From the NCBI GenBank assembly GCA_016778895.1, contig JADHOR010000012.1, positions 1 to 52,302 of the forward strand: 52,302 bases of DNA, in the 5' to 3' direction. The position numbers were made by a program, and so were the translations under genes. How positions within the stretch are numbered: position 1 is the first letter of the stretch; each line of letters starts with the position of its first letter. Positions 1 through 7,305 of this stretch are shown piece after piece. Source of the stretch: Candidatus Puniceispirillum sp. Lineage in GTDB: Bacteria; Pseudomonadota; Alphaproteobacteria; Puniceispirillales; Puniceispirillaceae. The notes under the pieces are model-generated. The model worked only from the letters and a program-made list of their open reading frames with translations. It did no database searches and was not told the DNA's origin.

Positions 1-101
1 GTACAAATTTACGTACAATTGCTCATGCTAAATCCATACAATGACACCATTCCAGCCATAAACCCGTCACATTGCGCTGTAAGTGTTCAAGGTGAATCTA
101 A

Positions 102-140
102 CGCATTTCCTCCCTAAACTCGGCCAGCCTTTGCGCTGGC
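102..140. repeat. Imperfect direct repeat, copy 1 (hairpin without T-tract)
   Basis: This segment matches 668-708 with 23 identical bases at its end (118-140 against 686-708) and a few mismatches and indels before that. The 3' half is a dyad, GGCCAGC (122-128) and GCTGGCC (135-141), with a 6-base loop. Unlike copy 2 it is followed by TTAACTC rather than a run of T, so it looks like a terminator copy that has decayed. Confidence 0.6.
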
Positions 141-249
141 CTTAACTCTTCAAGGCCCAATTGTATCTTCTGAATAACGCGGTTTGACTGCCAATGTGTA
201 TTTTGACCAAAACATCTAAATATAAAAGTAAATTTATAAAATGTTAAAA

Positions 250-277
250 TTTACAATTTATAGATTTACACTATTTT
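250..277 (+). promoter_or_regulatory. Candidate sigma-70 promoter in a dispersed AT-rich repeat
   Basis: TTTACA (250-255) is separated by 16 bases from TATTTT (272-277). The same two hexamers with the same spacing occur at 19322-19349 inside a similar 55-base AT-rich segment. A dyad-like TGTTAAAATTTACA overlaps the -35 hexamer. It would drive the small gene starting at 347. The conserved pair is visible; promoter activity is inference. Confidence 0.35.
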
Positions 278-346
278 CTTATTATATGACTGGGCCGTGT
301 GCTAAAGAAACTGATCAATAGTCACTCAACCCATCAGGAGGCGCGT

Positions 347-562
347 ATGATTTTTAACCAAGAGGTGAAAAAATGGGCTACGGACCTTCATATTTTTCTG
401 CACAAAGCGGAAGGATTTTTGTCGAAGTCCAATTCTGTGGAACATTTTGTCTCAAACGTTTTTGAAAATTTCGAGCAAAAACCGCAATTTCTATCAAATG
501 ATGAGGCCGAAGAAATGCTTGTTGAGCTTTGGGCCGCACACAATGATGGACGGTTAGCGTGA
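347..562 (+). CDS. Hypothetical protein, 71 aa
   Basis: I do not recognise this small protein. The ATG at 347 is chosen over an upstream GTG (299) because a strong AGGAGG sits five bases before it. The product is soluble, has no signal peptide or membrane segment, is rich in Phe, Glu and Lys, and ends in an acidic helix-like stretch. A promoter-like element lies about 70 bases upstream and a hairpin terminator follows at 691-716, so it may be a single-gene unit. It sits between the two copies of a direct repeat (102-140 and 668-708), which raises the possibility that it came in with a small inserted piece. Confidence 0.5.
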   Translation: MIFNQEVKKWATDLHIFLHKAEGFLSKSNSVEHFVSNVFENFEQKPQFLSNDEAEEMLVELWAAHNDGRLA

Positions 563-667
563 AGATTTCGGCACACACCACAGCGCTTCACACAAAAAAG
601 CTTAACTGACAAATAAATGTAACATTGCTGAGCCACATTGATGTGTCAGATGCGCTCCCAATCCCCG

Positions 668-708
668 CGCATTTGTCTCCCTATGACTCGGCCAGCCTTT
701 GCGCTGGC
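668..708. repeat. Imperfect direct repeat, copy 2
   Basis: This is the partner of 102-140, and the last 23 bases are identical. This copy ends in a working-looking terminator with a T-tract. The pair brackets the 71-aa hypothetical gene. The bases just before it (ATCCCCGCGCATTT) vaguely recall the 3' part of a tRNA-like gene, but no acceptor stem or full RNA could be assembled. Confidence 0.6.
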
Positions 709-716
709 TTTTTTTT
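691..716 (+). terminator. Rho-independent terminator
   Basis: The stem is GCCAGC (691-696) and GCTGGC (703-708) with a six-base loop, followed by a run of eight T. It ends the transcript of the small gene at 347-562. Confidence 0.75.
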
Positions 717-748
717 GTGGCAGGATTTTTTAAAAAATGGAGGAAGCG

Positions 749-1039
749 ATGCCAAAAGGATACATAGTGGTCTCATATCGAGACGGTCCGAATGATAAGA
801 ATCTAAGCGAATATGCTCCAAAAGCTCTGGAAGCTATGACAAATGCTGGTGCTAAATTCATAGCTAGGGGGATGCCGGTGGCTACCTTTGAGAGTGGTAT
901 TCAGCAGCGGACAGTTATTATTGAGTTTGAGAGCACCGATGCAGCTCGAGCTGCTATCACAAGTGATGCTTATCAGGCTGCATTTGCGCTACTAGGTGAT
1001 GTTGAGCGTGATGTCAGAGTGATTGAAGGACTTGAATGA
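749..1039 (+). CDS. DUF1330 family protein
   Basis: This 96-aa protein has the look of the DUF1330 family, small dimeric alpha-beta barrel proteins. It opens with a hydrophobic strand (GYIVVSYRDG), has a central helix with an invariant-looking FIARG, then a V-I-I-E-F-E strand, and a helix rich in Ala that includes SDAYQAAF. Family members have no settled function. The ATG at 749 is preferred to the ATG at 737 because GGAGG (739-743) is correctly spaced only for the former. Codons look ordinary, and the stop overlaps an ATG of a short decayed reading frame (1036-1116). Confidence 0.75.
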   Translation: MPKGYIVVSYRDGPNDKNLSEYAPKALEAMTNAGAKFIARGMPVATFESGIQQRTVIIEFESTDAARAAITSDAYQAAFALLGDVERDVRVIEGLE

Positions 1040-1116
1040 CCCGCACCCTACTCACAGCCATATTCCTGACCCTAAATCGTGCAGGTGTTTTATATGATAA
1101 TCGTAAAGCTTTTTAA
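1036..1116 (+). pseudogene. Possible remnant of a signal-peptide-bearing gene start
   Basis: The reading frame begins with an ATGA overlap with the preceding stop and encodes 26 residues. The first residues, MTRTLLTAIFLTL, look like the start of an exported alphaproteobacterial protein. The frame then runs into the lipoprotein gene and stops after only a few more residues. It may be a leftover 5' end joined to unrelated sequence, or chance. Confidence 0.25.
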
Positions 1117-1771
1117 ACTTTTAGGTTTTATTGTTTTTCTGCTGGCCGTTAGCGGCTGCAAGCCCGAGGAAATATTGCTCAATGTTTACAGCACTGACGT
1201 TGTTGCAGCAGCTGATGGTGAGCTTATTCAAGTGCCGCTTACCGCAAAGTTCTCTTTGTTTGGCGATGATGATGATAAGACCCTTGAGAGGGTAGTGGAA
1301 ATCACAAAAGGTTTTTTACACAAGGACACCAAATTTACTCGTTCAAAAACTGATTATTCTGAAGTTTTAGTCGTCGAAACATTTATCCCAATGGGCAAAA
1401 CATCAGAACTCTCAAATTTCTTTTCAAATTCTGCTGCGCTTGCGTATTTAGAAGTGATAGAAAACAAGGAAACCAGTGATTTTGAAATTACCTTGTTAGG
1501 TTCTCAAAGCATAGAAGATTTGAACAGAGCCTTGAAGGGGCTAAACCTCATTCTTGGCTTCGAACTGCCGGCTGCCAATACTACGATTCGTGTGATTAGC
1601 GACAGTAGAAAAAAGATTTGGATTGGTGCTGATGCCGTATTTGTCTCTGAGAAGCCTTATCTCTACTTTGAAGCTGATTTGCAAAGGCGGGACGAAGTAA
1701 ACGTTGTTTACAAGGGTGGTGCTGACAGCATCTGGAGTGGGGTATCGCCCGTTTTTTATATCAAGCCCTGA
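1094..1771 (+). CDS. Putative lipoprotein, unknown function
   Basis: The 225-residue product starts with a short basic region, a hydrophobic stretch (LLGFIVFLLAV) and a lipobox-like SGC with Cys at residue 22, so it should be exported and lipidated. The body is a mix of charged strands and contains GDDDDKTLERVVEITKG and a C-terminal region rich in beta-strand residues. I do not recognise a catalytic motif. The start at ATG 1094 (AGGTG six bases upstream) gives a normal signal peptide; an in-frame GTG at 1079 would add five residues. The 3' end overlaps, tail to tail, a small reading frame on the other strand (1756-1926). Confidence 0.6.
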   Translation: MIIVKLFKLLGFIVFLLAVSGCKPEEILLNVYSTDVVAAADGELIQVPLTAKFSLFGDDDDKTLERVVEITKGFLHKDTKFTRSKTDYSEVLVVETFIPMGKTSELSNFFSNSAALAYLEVIENKETSDFEITLLGSQSIEDLNRALKGLNLILGFELPAANTTIRVISDSRKKIWIGADAVFVSEKPYLYFEADLQRRDEVNVVYKGGADSIWSGVSPVFYIKP

Positions 1772-1926
1772 TATTGCCCTTCCGGAGCCCCATAATCAAT
1801 TGCAGTAATCTGCTGTGTTGCGATCTGCTCATACCTAAACTTGGCAAACCAAATGCTGCCAAAAATCAAAACAAAACCCAGCAGCGTGTTCAAGGTTGCC
1901 AATATAGTTGCGAGTATTCTGTTGAT
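1756..1926 (-). CDS. Candidate small membrane protein with ATC at the start position
   Basis: Read on the minus strand from 1926, the frame gives 56 residues with one long hydrophobic segment, NRILATILATLNTLLGFVLI and onward, then a charged region and a soluble tail ending in GQYQGLI. A good Shine-Dalgarno (AGGGGG) sits five bases before the codon at the start position, but that codon is ATC, not ATG, and a stop lies just upstream. There is no other start until an internal TTG. It is either a gene using a rare start codon or one recently silenced by a single base change. It overlaps the end of the lipoprotein gene by 16 bases. I do not know a family for it. Confidence 0.4.
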   Translation of the reverse strand: MNRILATILATLNTLLGFVLIFGSIWFAKFRYEQIATQQITAIDYGAPEGQYQGLI

Positions 1927-2032
1927 CCTTGCCCCCTATGGTATTTATGTGCGGTGCTAATAATGCACTAGGGATGGACGACAATGCTAGCTGATGGGTG
2001 CTAGAAATACGTTTCTTTGTAAACAAGGATCG

Positions 2033-2221
2033 TCATTTTAGGGGGGCTGGGTCGTTTTTGATCTCTTGCAGTATGTTTTCAACACCTATGTCCAGAATTT
2101 TCTTGGTCTTTTTGGGCGGCTGAAATCGTTTCCATTCATTCGTGGCAGGAAAACCCTGCGGGAAGCTCCTCGCATTGGCCGAAGTCATTTTTGATGGTGC
2201 CAAATGTTTCACAACGGCCAT
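2033..2221 (-). CDS. Short hypothetical protein, uncertain
   Basis: The 62-codon frame starts at ATG 2221, with an alternative ATG eleven codons in. The product is basic and lacks membrane segments; its second half (PPKKTKKILDIGVENILQEI) could form a helix. No clear Shine-Dalgarno is seen and I recognise no family. It may be a real small gene, a piece of a larger broken one, or chance. It lies divergent from the protease-like gene at 2305. Confidence 0.25.
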   Translation of the reverse strand: MAVVKHLAPSKMTSANARSFPQGFPATNEWKRFQPPKKTKKILDIGVENILQEIKNDPAPLK

Positions 2222-2304
2222 AAATTGCGTTGGAAAAAAGTAACGCGTAATATAAGGTTTAATTTTGTTGGTTGTCTTTTTTTGGGTGGAGGATTGCGAC
2301 AGCC

Positions 2305-3312
2305 ATGGTAAATATTTTTCTTAAGTTACTGTTTTTTCAATCAAAAGTTTTTTTGCTAACAACTTTTGTAATACAGGTAGCTATCGCTGAGGTTACACAA
2401 GACAAGATCGCAGAATATTATGATGCAGTTGTGAGCATAAGCTCTAAAGTTCCTTCTGATGCCAGATCCGCACTCAGTTTAGGAACACAGCGTGAAGGTA
2501 ACGGCGTTGTAATTGACAATAACTTAATTCTTACAATCGGGTATATAGTCACTGAAGCTAGCGAAATAGAAATTGGATTAGCAGATGGTAGATCTCTTCC
2601 AGGGATACTGGTTGGATACGATCATACCAGTGGATTTGGTATAATCAGGCCACTTTTTAAAACAGATTTGGTGAGCTTAAAACTGGGCGATTCTGATAAG
2701 ATTCAATTAGACGAACCATTGTTTGTAATGCCTTCTAAGCGCCGCGGCGTCGGGTCAGTGGCCAAAATGGTCTCCAGGCGGCCTTTCTCTGGCTGGTGGG
2801 AATATTATTTGGACAAACCAATTTTTACCCTCCCAGCCAATGAGGATTGGGGTGGGACGCCGTTATTAAACACCGATGGCGAAATTTTAGGTGTGGGTTC
2901 GCTTTTCGTACCAGATGCTGCGAGTGAGGGTTCTTTCTCGCCAGGAAATATGTTCGTGCCGATTAATTTACTTAAGCCTATTCTTGATGACCTTATCCAA
3001 TATGGGCGCAGACAGAGTGATATAAAGCCTTATTTAGGCATTACATCTGAAGACTTTGCGGGTTCTGTAGTTGTGCGCCGTGTCCGAGAGGGGGGACCCG
3101 CTTTCAATGCGGGGTTGCGGCCCAAGGATGTAATTACAGCCGTTAACGGAGTACCAGTTTCAACACTACAAAAATTTTATAAGGTTATTCATGGGTCTGG
3201 AAGTGCTGGCATCAAAATCAATCTATCGGTGAAAAGGCAAAATCAGCCCTTGGAATTCACTTTAAAGTCAATCGATAGACTAGACCTTTTAACTAAACCA
3301 AAATCTTTCTGA
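2305..3312 (+). CDS. HtrA-like trypsin-fold/PDZ protein without catalytic triad
   Basis: The 335-residue protein has the layout of a DegQ/HtrA protease: an N-terminal hydrophobic export segment (about 8-27), a trypsin-like domain (about 35-230) and one PDZ domain (about 242-325, with GGPAFNAGLRPKDVITAVNG). Aligned by eye to the family motifs, the His position (LTNAHVV in proteases) reads LTIGYIV with Tyr80, the Asp position reads HTSGFGII with Gly110, and the Ser position (GNSGGP) reads EDWGGTP with Trp182. All three catalytic residues are replaced, so it is probably a binding or scaffold protein in the periplasm, not a protease. The ATG at 2305 has GGAGG 12 bases upstream; a TTG at 2272 is possible. 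Confidence 0.75.
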   Translation: MVNIFLKLLFFQSKVFLLTTFVIQVAIAEVTQDKIAEYYDAVVSISSKVPSDARSALSLGTQREGNGVVIDNNLILTIGYIVTEASEIEIGLADGRSLPGILVGYDHTSGFGIIRPLFKTDLVSLKLGDSDKIQLDEPLFVMPSKRRGVGSVAKMVSRRPFSGWWEYYLDKPIFTLPANEDWGGTPLLNTDGEILGVGSLFVPDAASEGSFSPGNMFVPINLLKPILDDLIQYGRRQSDIKPYLGITSEDFAGSVVVRRVREGGPAFNAGLRPKDVITAVNGVPVSTLQKFYKVIHGSGSAGIKINLSVKRQNQPLEFTLKSIDRLDLLTKPKSF

Positions 3313-3674
3313 GGCGAGCCGCTGACTATGAGCGGGTGCGTCCCCTTTTGGAGCAGCTGACACGTTGTAGTGACTATTTGGGCGCAGTCGTAAATGGTGT
3401 GGCCATGAAGCTGGCGATCAACCTACCATTGATGGTTTATTGGGGGGCGCTTGGCGCGGCTGTTGGTCTTCTGGGCAACCGTGGAATTCCCGACGAACAG
3501 GCCTTTGATATTCTGACTGACAGTTCGGGGGCTATCGGACCGGCGAGAATGCGCCAAGCATCTATCATCGAATTACTTAAAACTGGCACATCTGGCGTTT
3601 CAAACTTTGCGATCGATCAAGCATTGAAAGACATCTCTTTGCTGGCCGCATGGCGTAAAGACAAAGCGTCCTAA
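3309..3674 (+). pseudogene. Fragment of a 3-hydroxyisobutyrate dehydrogenase-family gene
   Basis: The frame is open from just after the previous stop and encodes the C-terminal helical domain of the beta-hydroxyacid dehydrogenase family (MmsB, GarR, LtnD relatives): ADYERVRPLLEQL, then a GVAMKLAINLPLMVYW helix carrying the conserved Lys, and the later SNFAIDQALKDISLL block. The whole N-terminal Rossmann domain that binds NAD(P) is missing, and the end is cut short by about 20-30 residues relative to family members. The GTG at 3336 is only the first start codon in the open frame. It is a remnant, joined directly to the end of the HtrA-like gene. Confidence 0.7.
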
Positions 3675-3783
3675 ATACTGCCTGGCTGTGAGATATTTTT
3701 CCTTACAAAATTGCCTTATACTAAGTTCTACTCTCAAATTACCGATAGATATCTTAACGCTAAATTAATGAGGTAATAAGAAC

Positions 3784-4338
3784 ATGAAAAAAATCACCTT
3801 TGCCGCGGCGGCGCTTTTTATGTTTTCTAGCATGACTTCAACTGCGGCAACCGCTGAAACCTTTACCTATTCTGGAGGGTGTTTTTGGTGCACTGAAGCA
3901 GACACAGAAAACCTTTACGGCGTCAGCGAAGTCATCAGCGGTTTTACTGGCGGCACGACTGCAAACCCGCGATATGAGCCGGGTAAATGGGGTGATCACC
4001 GCGAGGCGGCTCAAGTTGTCTACGACCCCAATATCATTTCATATGAAGAGCTAGTAAGGCATGTTTTTAAGACAATCGATTATGAGGATAATGGAGGTCA
4101 GTTTTGTGACCGTGGACGCTCCTACAGCCCCGCTATCTATTATAAGAACGAAACTGAGCGCCTGATAGCAGAGCGTTTAGCGCCTAAAAATTCTATTGTA
4201 CCAATTGAGCCTGAGAGCACATTCTACCCTGTTCGAGAAGAGCATCAGGATTTTTATAAGAAGCAGACATTCAAGTATAAGTATTATCGCTTCAGCTGCG
4301 GGCGAGATAGCCGCCTAAACACCCTCAAGGAAAATTAG
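3784..4338 (+). CDS. msrA: Peptide methionine sulfoxide reductase MsrA, exported
   Basis: MsrA reduces the S-form of methionine sulfoxide in proteins. The 184-residue product begins with a cleavable signal peptide (about 1-24, ending ATAET), so it acts in the periplasm. The active-site motif GCFWC carries the nucleophilic Cys33, and the family blocks SGFTGG, YDPNIISYEEL, and YYRFSCGRD near the C-terminus are all present. The substrate loop reads WGDHREAAQVVYDP, close to the usual GHAE form with Arg in place of Ala. The ATG at 3784 follows a GAGG. It stands alone between unrelated genes and may repair exported metalloproteins, though that is only inference. Confidence 0.92.
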   Translation: MKKITFAAAALFMFSSMTSTAATAETFTYSGGCFWCTEADTENLYGVSEVISGFTGGTTANPRYEPGKWGDHREAAQVVYDPNIISYEELVRHVFKTIDYEDNGGQFCDRGRSYSPAIYYKNETERLIAERLAPKNSIVPIEPESTFYPVREEHQDFYKKQTFKYKYYRFSCGRDSRLNTLKEN

Positions 4339-4428
4339 AAGGCTAGGCCTCAAGATTGTTTTATGGTTTTGAAACTTTTACACGGGTGTCTAGTCAGAAT
4401 GCTTTAAAAGCTTGGAGGATATAGTCCG

Positions 4429-4470
4429 ATGAAAGAAATAGCTGCGAGAAAAAACAATGCCTTATTTTGA
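4429..4470 (+). other. Short upstream reading frame before the hydrolase
   Basis: A 13-codon frame starts at ATG 4429 with GGAGG well placed before it (4414-4418) and ends 14 bases inside the hydrolase gene, in another frame. The hydrolase ATG (4457) has only a weak ribosome site of its own, so translation of the short frame may help initiation of the gene by coupling. Confidence 0.3.
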
Positions 4471-5338
4471 TTCAAATAATTGTCGACTTTATTATGAAAA
4501 GGTTGGTCAAGGGAATGCGGTGATTTTTTTGCATGAGTTTGGTGGTGATGTGTGCAGCTGGCAACAACAAATGGGACATTTCTCAGCGAAATACTGCGCA
4601 ATTGCTTTGGCTAGTCGGGGCTACCCACCGTCAGAAGTTCCAACCGTTGAGGCTGAATATGGTTGGGAGAAATCCCTTGATGATGTGCTAGTGCTTATCG
4701 ATAGCCTGGGTATTGATAGGGCGCATTTTGTTGGGCTAAGCATGGGCGCATTTACCGGCTTGATGATGTGTTTGCGTCATCCACAACGAGTGCGCTCGTT
4801 AGTCGCGGCAAGTGGAGGTTCAGGCGCGTTTCCGGCAGGACGTTCTGAATTCATTAAAAAATGTAGGATTCTTGCTGAAGCAGCTTCTGGCCGCGAATTT
4901 ATGCCTGCTGATCATCTGGCCTATGGGCATAATCGTATTCAGCTTCGGGAGAAGAATCTTGCGGAATGGGAGAAGTTTTATATCCAGCTTGGAGAGCATC
5001 CGGGTATTGGAAGCGGATTGACGCAAAAAATGGTTCAGGCTGCACGACCGAGCTTACATGATTTCGACACTGAATTCGCCGCGATGAAAACTCCCGTGTT
5101 GCTCATGGTAGGCGATGAGGATGACCCTTGTCTCGATACAAACCTCTGGTTGAAGCGGTTGATCCCAACCGCTGGTCTTTCAGTATGGCCAAAATCTGGT
5201 CATCTTTTGAATCTTGAGGATCCAAATCGATTTAATGCAGAATGTGACGCGTTCTTTGATGCAGTTGCTGATGGTCACTGGCCTGATCGCAATGAGTTGT
5301 TAGAGCGGCATAGGGGACCTGATAATGCTATTTTTTGA
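4457..5338 (+). CDS. Alpha/beta-fold hydrolase
   Basis: The 293-residue protein has the alpha/beta hydrolase pattern: an oxyanion-hole motif HEFGG (26-30), the nucleophile elbow GLSMG with Ser95, an acid position in GDEDD, and the catalytic His in KSGHLLNLEDP. It resembles the 3-oxoadipate enol-lactonase/proline iminopeptidase group in length and motif spacing, but the substrate cannot be read from sequence. It is cytosolic, as no signal peptide is seen. The stop overlaps the stop of the leftward crotonase gene by 11 bases. Confidence 0.85.
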   Translation: MPYFDSNNCRLYYEKVGQGNAVIFLHEFGGDVCSWQQQMGHFSAKYCAIALASRGYPPSEVPTVEAEYGWEKSLDDVLVLIDSLGIDRAHFVGLSMGAFTGLMMCLRHPQRVRSLVAASGGSGAFPAGRSEFIKKCRILAEAASGREFMPADHLAYGHNRIQLREKNLAEWEKFYIQLGEHPGIGSGLTQKMVQAARPSLHDFDTEFAAMKTPVLLMVGDEDDPCLDTNLWLKRLIPTAGLSVWPKSGHLLNLEDPNRFNAECDAFFDAVADGHWPDRNELLERHRGPDNAIF

Positions 5339-6077
5339 CCTGAGTGGCGACAAAGGCCTGAATGCGGGCAACGAGGCCAGGCTTAGCCGCCGACCGCACA
5401 AGCGTCGCAAGATCATGGTCAAGACAGGTATCATCGCGTGTTGCTGCCAATAAAGCAGCCTTGGCATCAGCTTTAAGATCGGCTGCGTCCTTGGCCAGTT
5501 TTTCGAGGTGATCTGGCCAGTGATCAATCGGCATCACATCGGTGACAAAGCCGCACGCCGCTGCTTCATCGGCGGTAAAGATGCGCGAAGTTTCCAGCAG
5601 ATCAAGCGCTGCATCATCACCGATTAGCCGGGCCAGACGGCGGGTGCCAAGAACGATGCCAAATTGCAGGCCGGGCATACGAAAACTGCTGTCAGGCGTG
5701 GCAACCCGGTGGCGGCAGGATGCAACAATATCGGCAGCCGCACCAAAGCATCGCCCCTGAACCAGTGCGGCGCTGGCAATCGGTAAGCGATAGATGGTTT
5801 GCAGTAATTCCTCAACCCGAACAAAACGGTATAACAGCTCGGCATCGCTTTGCTGGTCAAGGCCGCTAAGGTCAAATCCGGCGGAAAATGCACGGCCTAC
5901 GCCAGTAAGCACAACCAGTGACGCGCCGCGTGTGACAGCCTCGTCCAAACCGTCAAGCAAACCCTCAATCAGGTCGGCATTAACCGCATTTAACCGGTCT
6001 GGCCGGTTCATTTTTAACGAGGTGACGCCGCCCTTATGTTCAATGATGACGGGTTTTTCTGCTGGGGCGTTGCTCAT
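5328..6077 (-). CDS. Crotonase-family protein (enoyl-CoA hydratase/isomerase-like)
   Basis: The 249-residue product carries the crotonase fold motifs: NRPDRLNAVNADLI near the N-terminus, GRAFSAGFDLSGL for the acyl-CoA oxyanion strand, and QGRCFGAAADIVASCRHRVA. In classical hydratases two Glu residues do the chemistry. Here the first is Asp (GAAAD) and the second position reads MPGLQFG, with Gly where PE is usual. Hydration of enoyl-CoA is therefore doubtful; an isomerase, hydrolase or other crotonase reaction is more likely. The ATG at 6077 is one base after the CaiB-like gene stop, so the two are co-transcribed; upstream extensions would overlap that gene. Confidence 0.8.
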   Translation of the reverse strand: MSNAPAEKPVIIEHKGGVTSLKMNRPDRLNAVNADLIEGLLDGLDEAVTRGASLVVLTGVGRAFSAGFDLSGLDQQSDAELLYRFVRVEELLQTIYRLPIASAALVQGRCFGAAADIVASCRHRVATPDSSFRMPGLQFGIVLGTRRLARLIGDDAALDLLETSRIFTADEAAACGFVTDVMPIDHWPDHLEKLAKDAADLKADAKAALLAATRDDTCLDHDLATLVRSAAKPGLVARIQAFVATQVKK

Positions 6078-6078
6078 G

Positions 6079-7299
6079 TCACGCATCCTTATCTGTGATG
6101 CTGTGATGGCCAAGCCATTCGGCGATAATTTCATCATTATGCGCGCCCAGAACGGGCGGTGGCCGCATCTGGCCAGTATCAACGCCGGTGATGGCGATCG
6201 GAAAGCTGACGCCATTGGTTTTGGCGCCGTTCGGCAATTCCAGCGGCTTTACAATTCCCATATGCTGAACATGGGGGTCACTCAGAACCTCGGAAAAATC
6301 ATTGATCGGGGCACAAGGCACATTGCGCCGGTCCATTTCAACGAGCCAGTCGGTGGCGCTGCGGCTTTTGAAGACCGGTGCCAATATCGCAACAAGGGCG
6401 TCCTGATTCTTGGCCCGGTCGGCCTGGGTTACGAACCGGGCATCCTCTGCCAATGTCTGCATTTCAACGGCGGCGCACACCTCATGCCATAATTTATCAT
6501 TTCCAGCAGCGATCACAAAATGCGTGTCAGCAGCCTCAAATGCCTGATAGGGCGCGTTCCGGGGATGTGCTGAACCAAGACGTTGGGGCGGTATTCGATT
6601 GCCAAAATATTCACTGGTTTGAAGCGCCGAGACACCAAGCAGACTGCCCAGCATCGAGCAATCAATATGCGCGCCTTGTCCGGTTTGCTCGGCGCTGCGT
6701 AACATCGCAAGAACACTGAAACCGGCATAAAGACCTGCACAGAAATCGCCCATTGGTACCCCGCATTTCACAGGTGGGGCGCCGGGCTCGCCGGTAACGC
6801 TCATAATGCCTGCAATCGCCTGCACCGTCACATCAAAGGCGCCTTTGCTGGCATAGGGGCCGGTTTGCCCATAGCCGGAAATTGAGCAATAAATCAGCTT
6901 TGGGTTAACCGCGCGTAAATCATCATAGCCAAGCCCAAGACGAGGCAAAACGCCGGGGCGATAATTTTCCACAAGAATATCAGCCTCTGCGACCAGTGAT
7001 CTCAGCAGCGCAATATCGTCAGGGCTTTTGAGATTCAGCGCCACACTGCGTTTATTTCGGTTTACCGAGGCAAAATTCTCGCTGTAAGCAGCGCCATTAT
7101 CGGTTGTGCTAAATGGCGGCCATTGGCGCATCCCATCTCCACCGTCGGGGCGTTCAATTTTCACCACATCCGCGCCCAGATCAGCCAATAGTGACGCGGT
7201 AAATGGACCAGCGGCAATCTGGCCCAGTTCAAGCACACGAACACCGGCCAGTGGAGTGCCAAGGGGGCGTACTGGATTTGTCTGAGATGGCGTGGGCAT
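6079..7299 (-). CDS. CaiB/BaiF family (class III) CoA-transferase
   Basis: The 406-residue protein matches family III CoA-transferases, which move CoA between carboxylic acids through aspartyl intermediates. Visible blocks are GVRVLELGQIAAGPFTASLL and DLGADVVKIERPDGGD at the N-terminus, SVNRNKRSVALNLKSPD, VENYRPGVLPRLGLGYDDL, and the active-site segment GVPMGDFCAGLYA whose Asp is the expected nucleophile. ATG 7299 is chosen because AGGAG lies seven bases upstream; the ATG at 7305 would be too close. With the crotonase next to it, it suggests activation and processing of an organic acid as its CoA thioester. The acid is unknown. Confidence 0.88.
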   Translation of the reverse strand: MPTPSQTNPVRPLGTPLAGVRVLELGQIAAGPFTASLLADLGADVVKIERPDGGDGMRQWPPFSTTDNGAAYSENFASVNRNKRSVALNLKSPDDIALLRSLVAEADILVENYRPGVLPRLGLGYDDLRAVNPKLIYCSISGYGQTGPYASKGAFDVTVQAIAGIMSVTGEPGAPPVKCGVPMGDFCAGLYAGFSVLAMLRSAEQTGQGAHIDCSMLGSLLGVSALQTSEYFGNRIPPQRLGSAHPRNAPYQAFEAADTHFVIAAGNDKLWHEVCAAVEMQTLAEDARFVTQADRAKNQDALVAILAPVFKSRSATDWLVEMDRRNVPCAPINDFSEVLSDPHVQHMGIVKPLELPNGAKTNGVSFPIAITGVDTGQMRPPPVLGAHNDEIIAEWLGHHSITDKDA

Positions 7300-7305
7300 A
7301 AGCAT

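Larger units (their letters stand above)
1..346. other. Gene-free AT-rich stretch
   Basis: I see no credible gene here. The stretch holds a GC-rich hairpin (122-141) that belongs to a repeat shared with 668-708, and an AT-rich segment (225-280) that resembles 19298-19352 and contains a promoter-like sequence. Both are listed separately. Confidence 0.6.

Noticed and set aside
650-690. Possible 3' end of a tRNA or tmRNA
   Set aside because: The bases recall a T-arm and acceptor, but no complementary 5' acceptor or anticodon arm could be found.
1774-1971. 65-codon plus-strand frame after the lipoprotein
   Set aside because: It is opposite the small membrane-protein frame, which has a better coding pattern and a ribosome site.
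5794-6492. 232-codon plus-strand frame opposite the crotonase and CoA-transferase genes
   Set aside because: It is antisense to two well-supported genes, has no recognisable product and is rich in Arg, Ser and Pro, as expected of a shadow.
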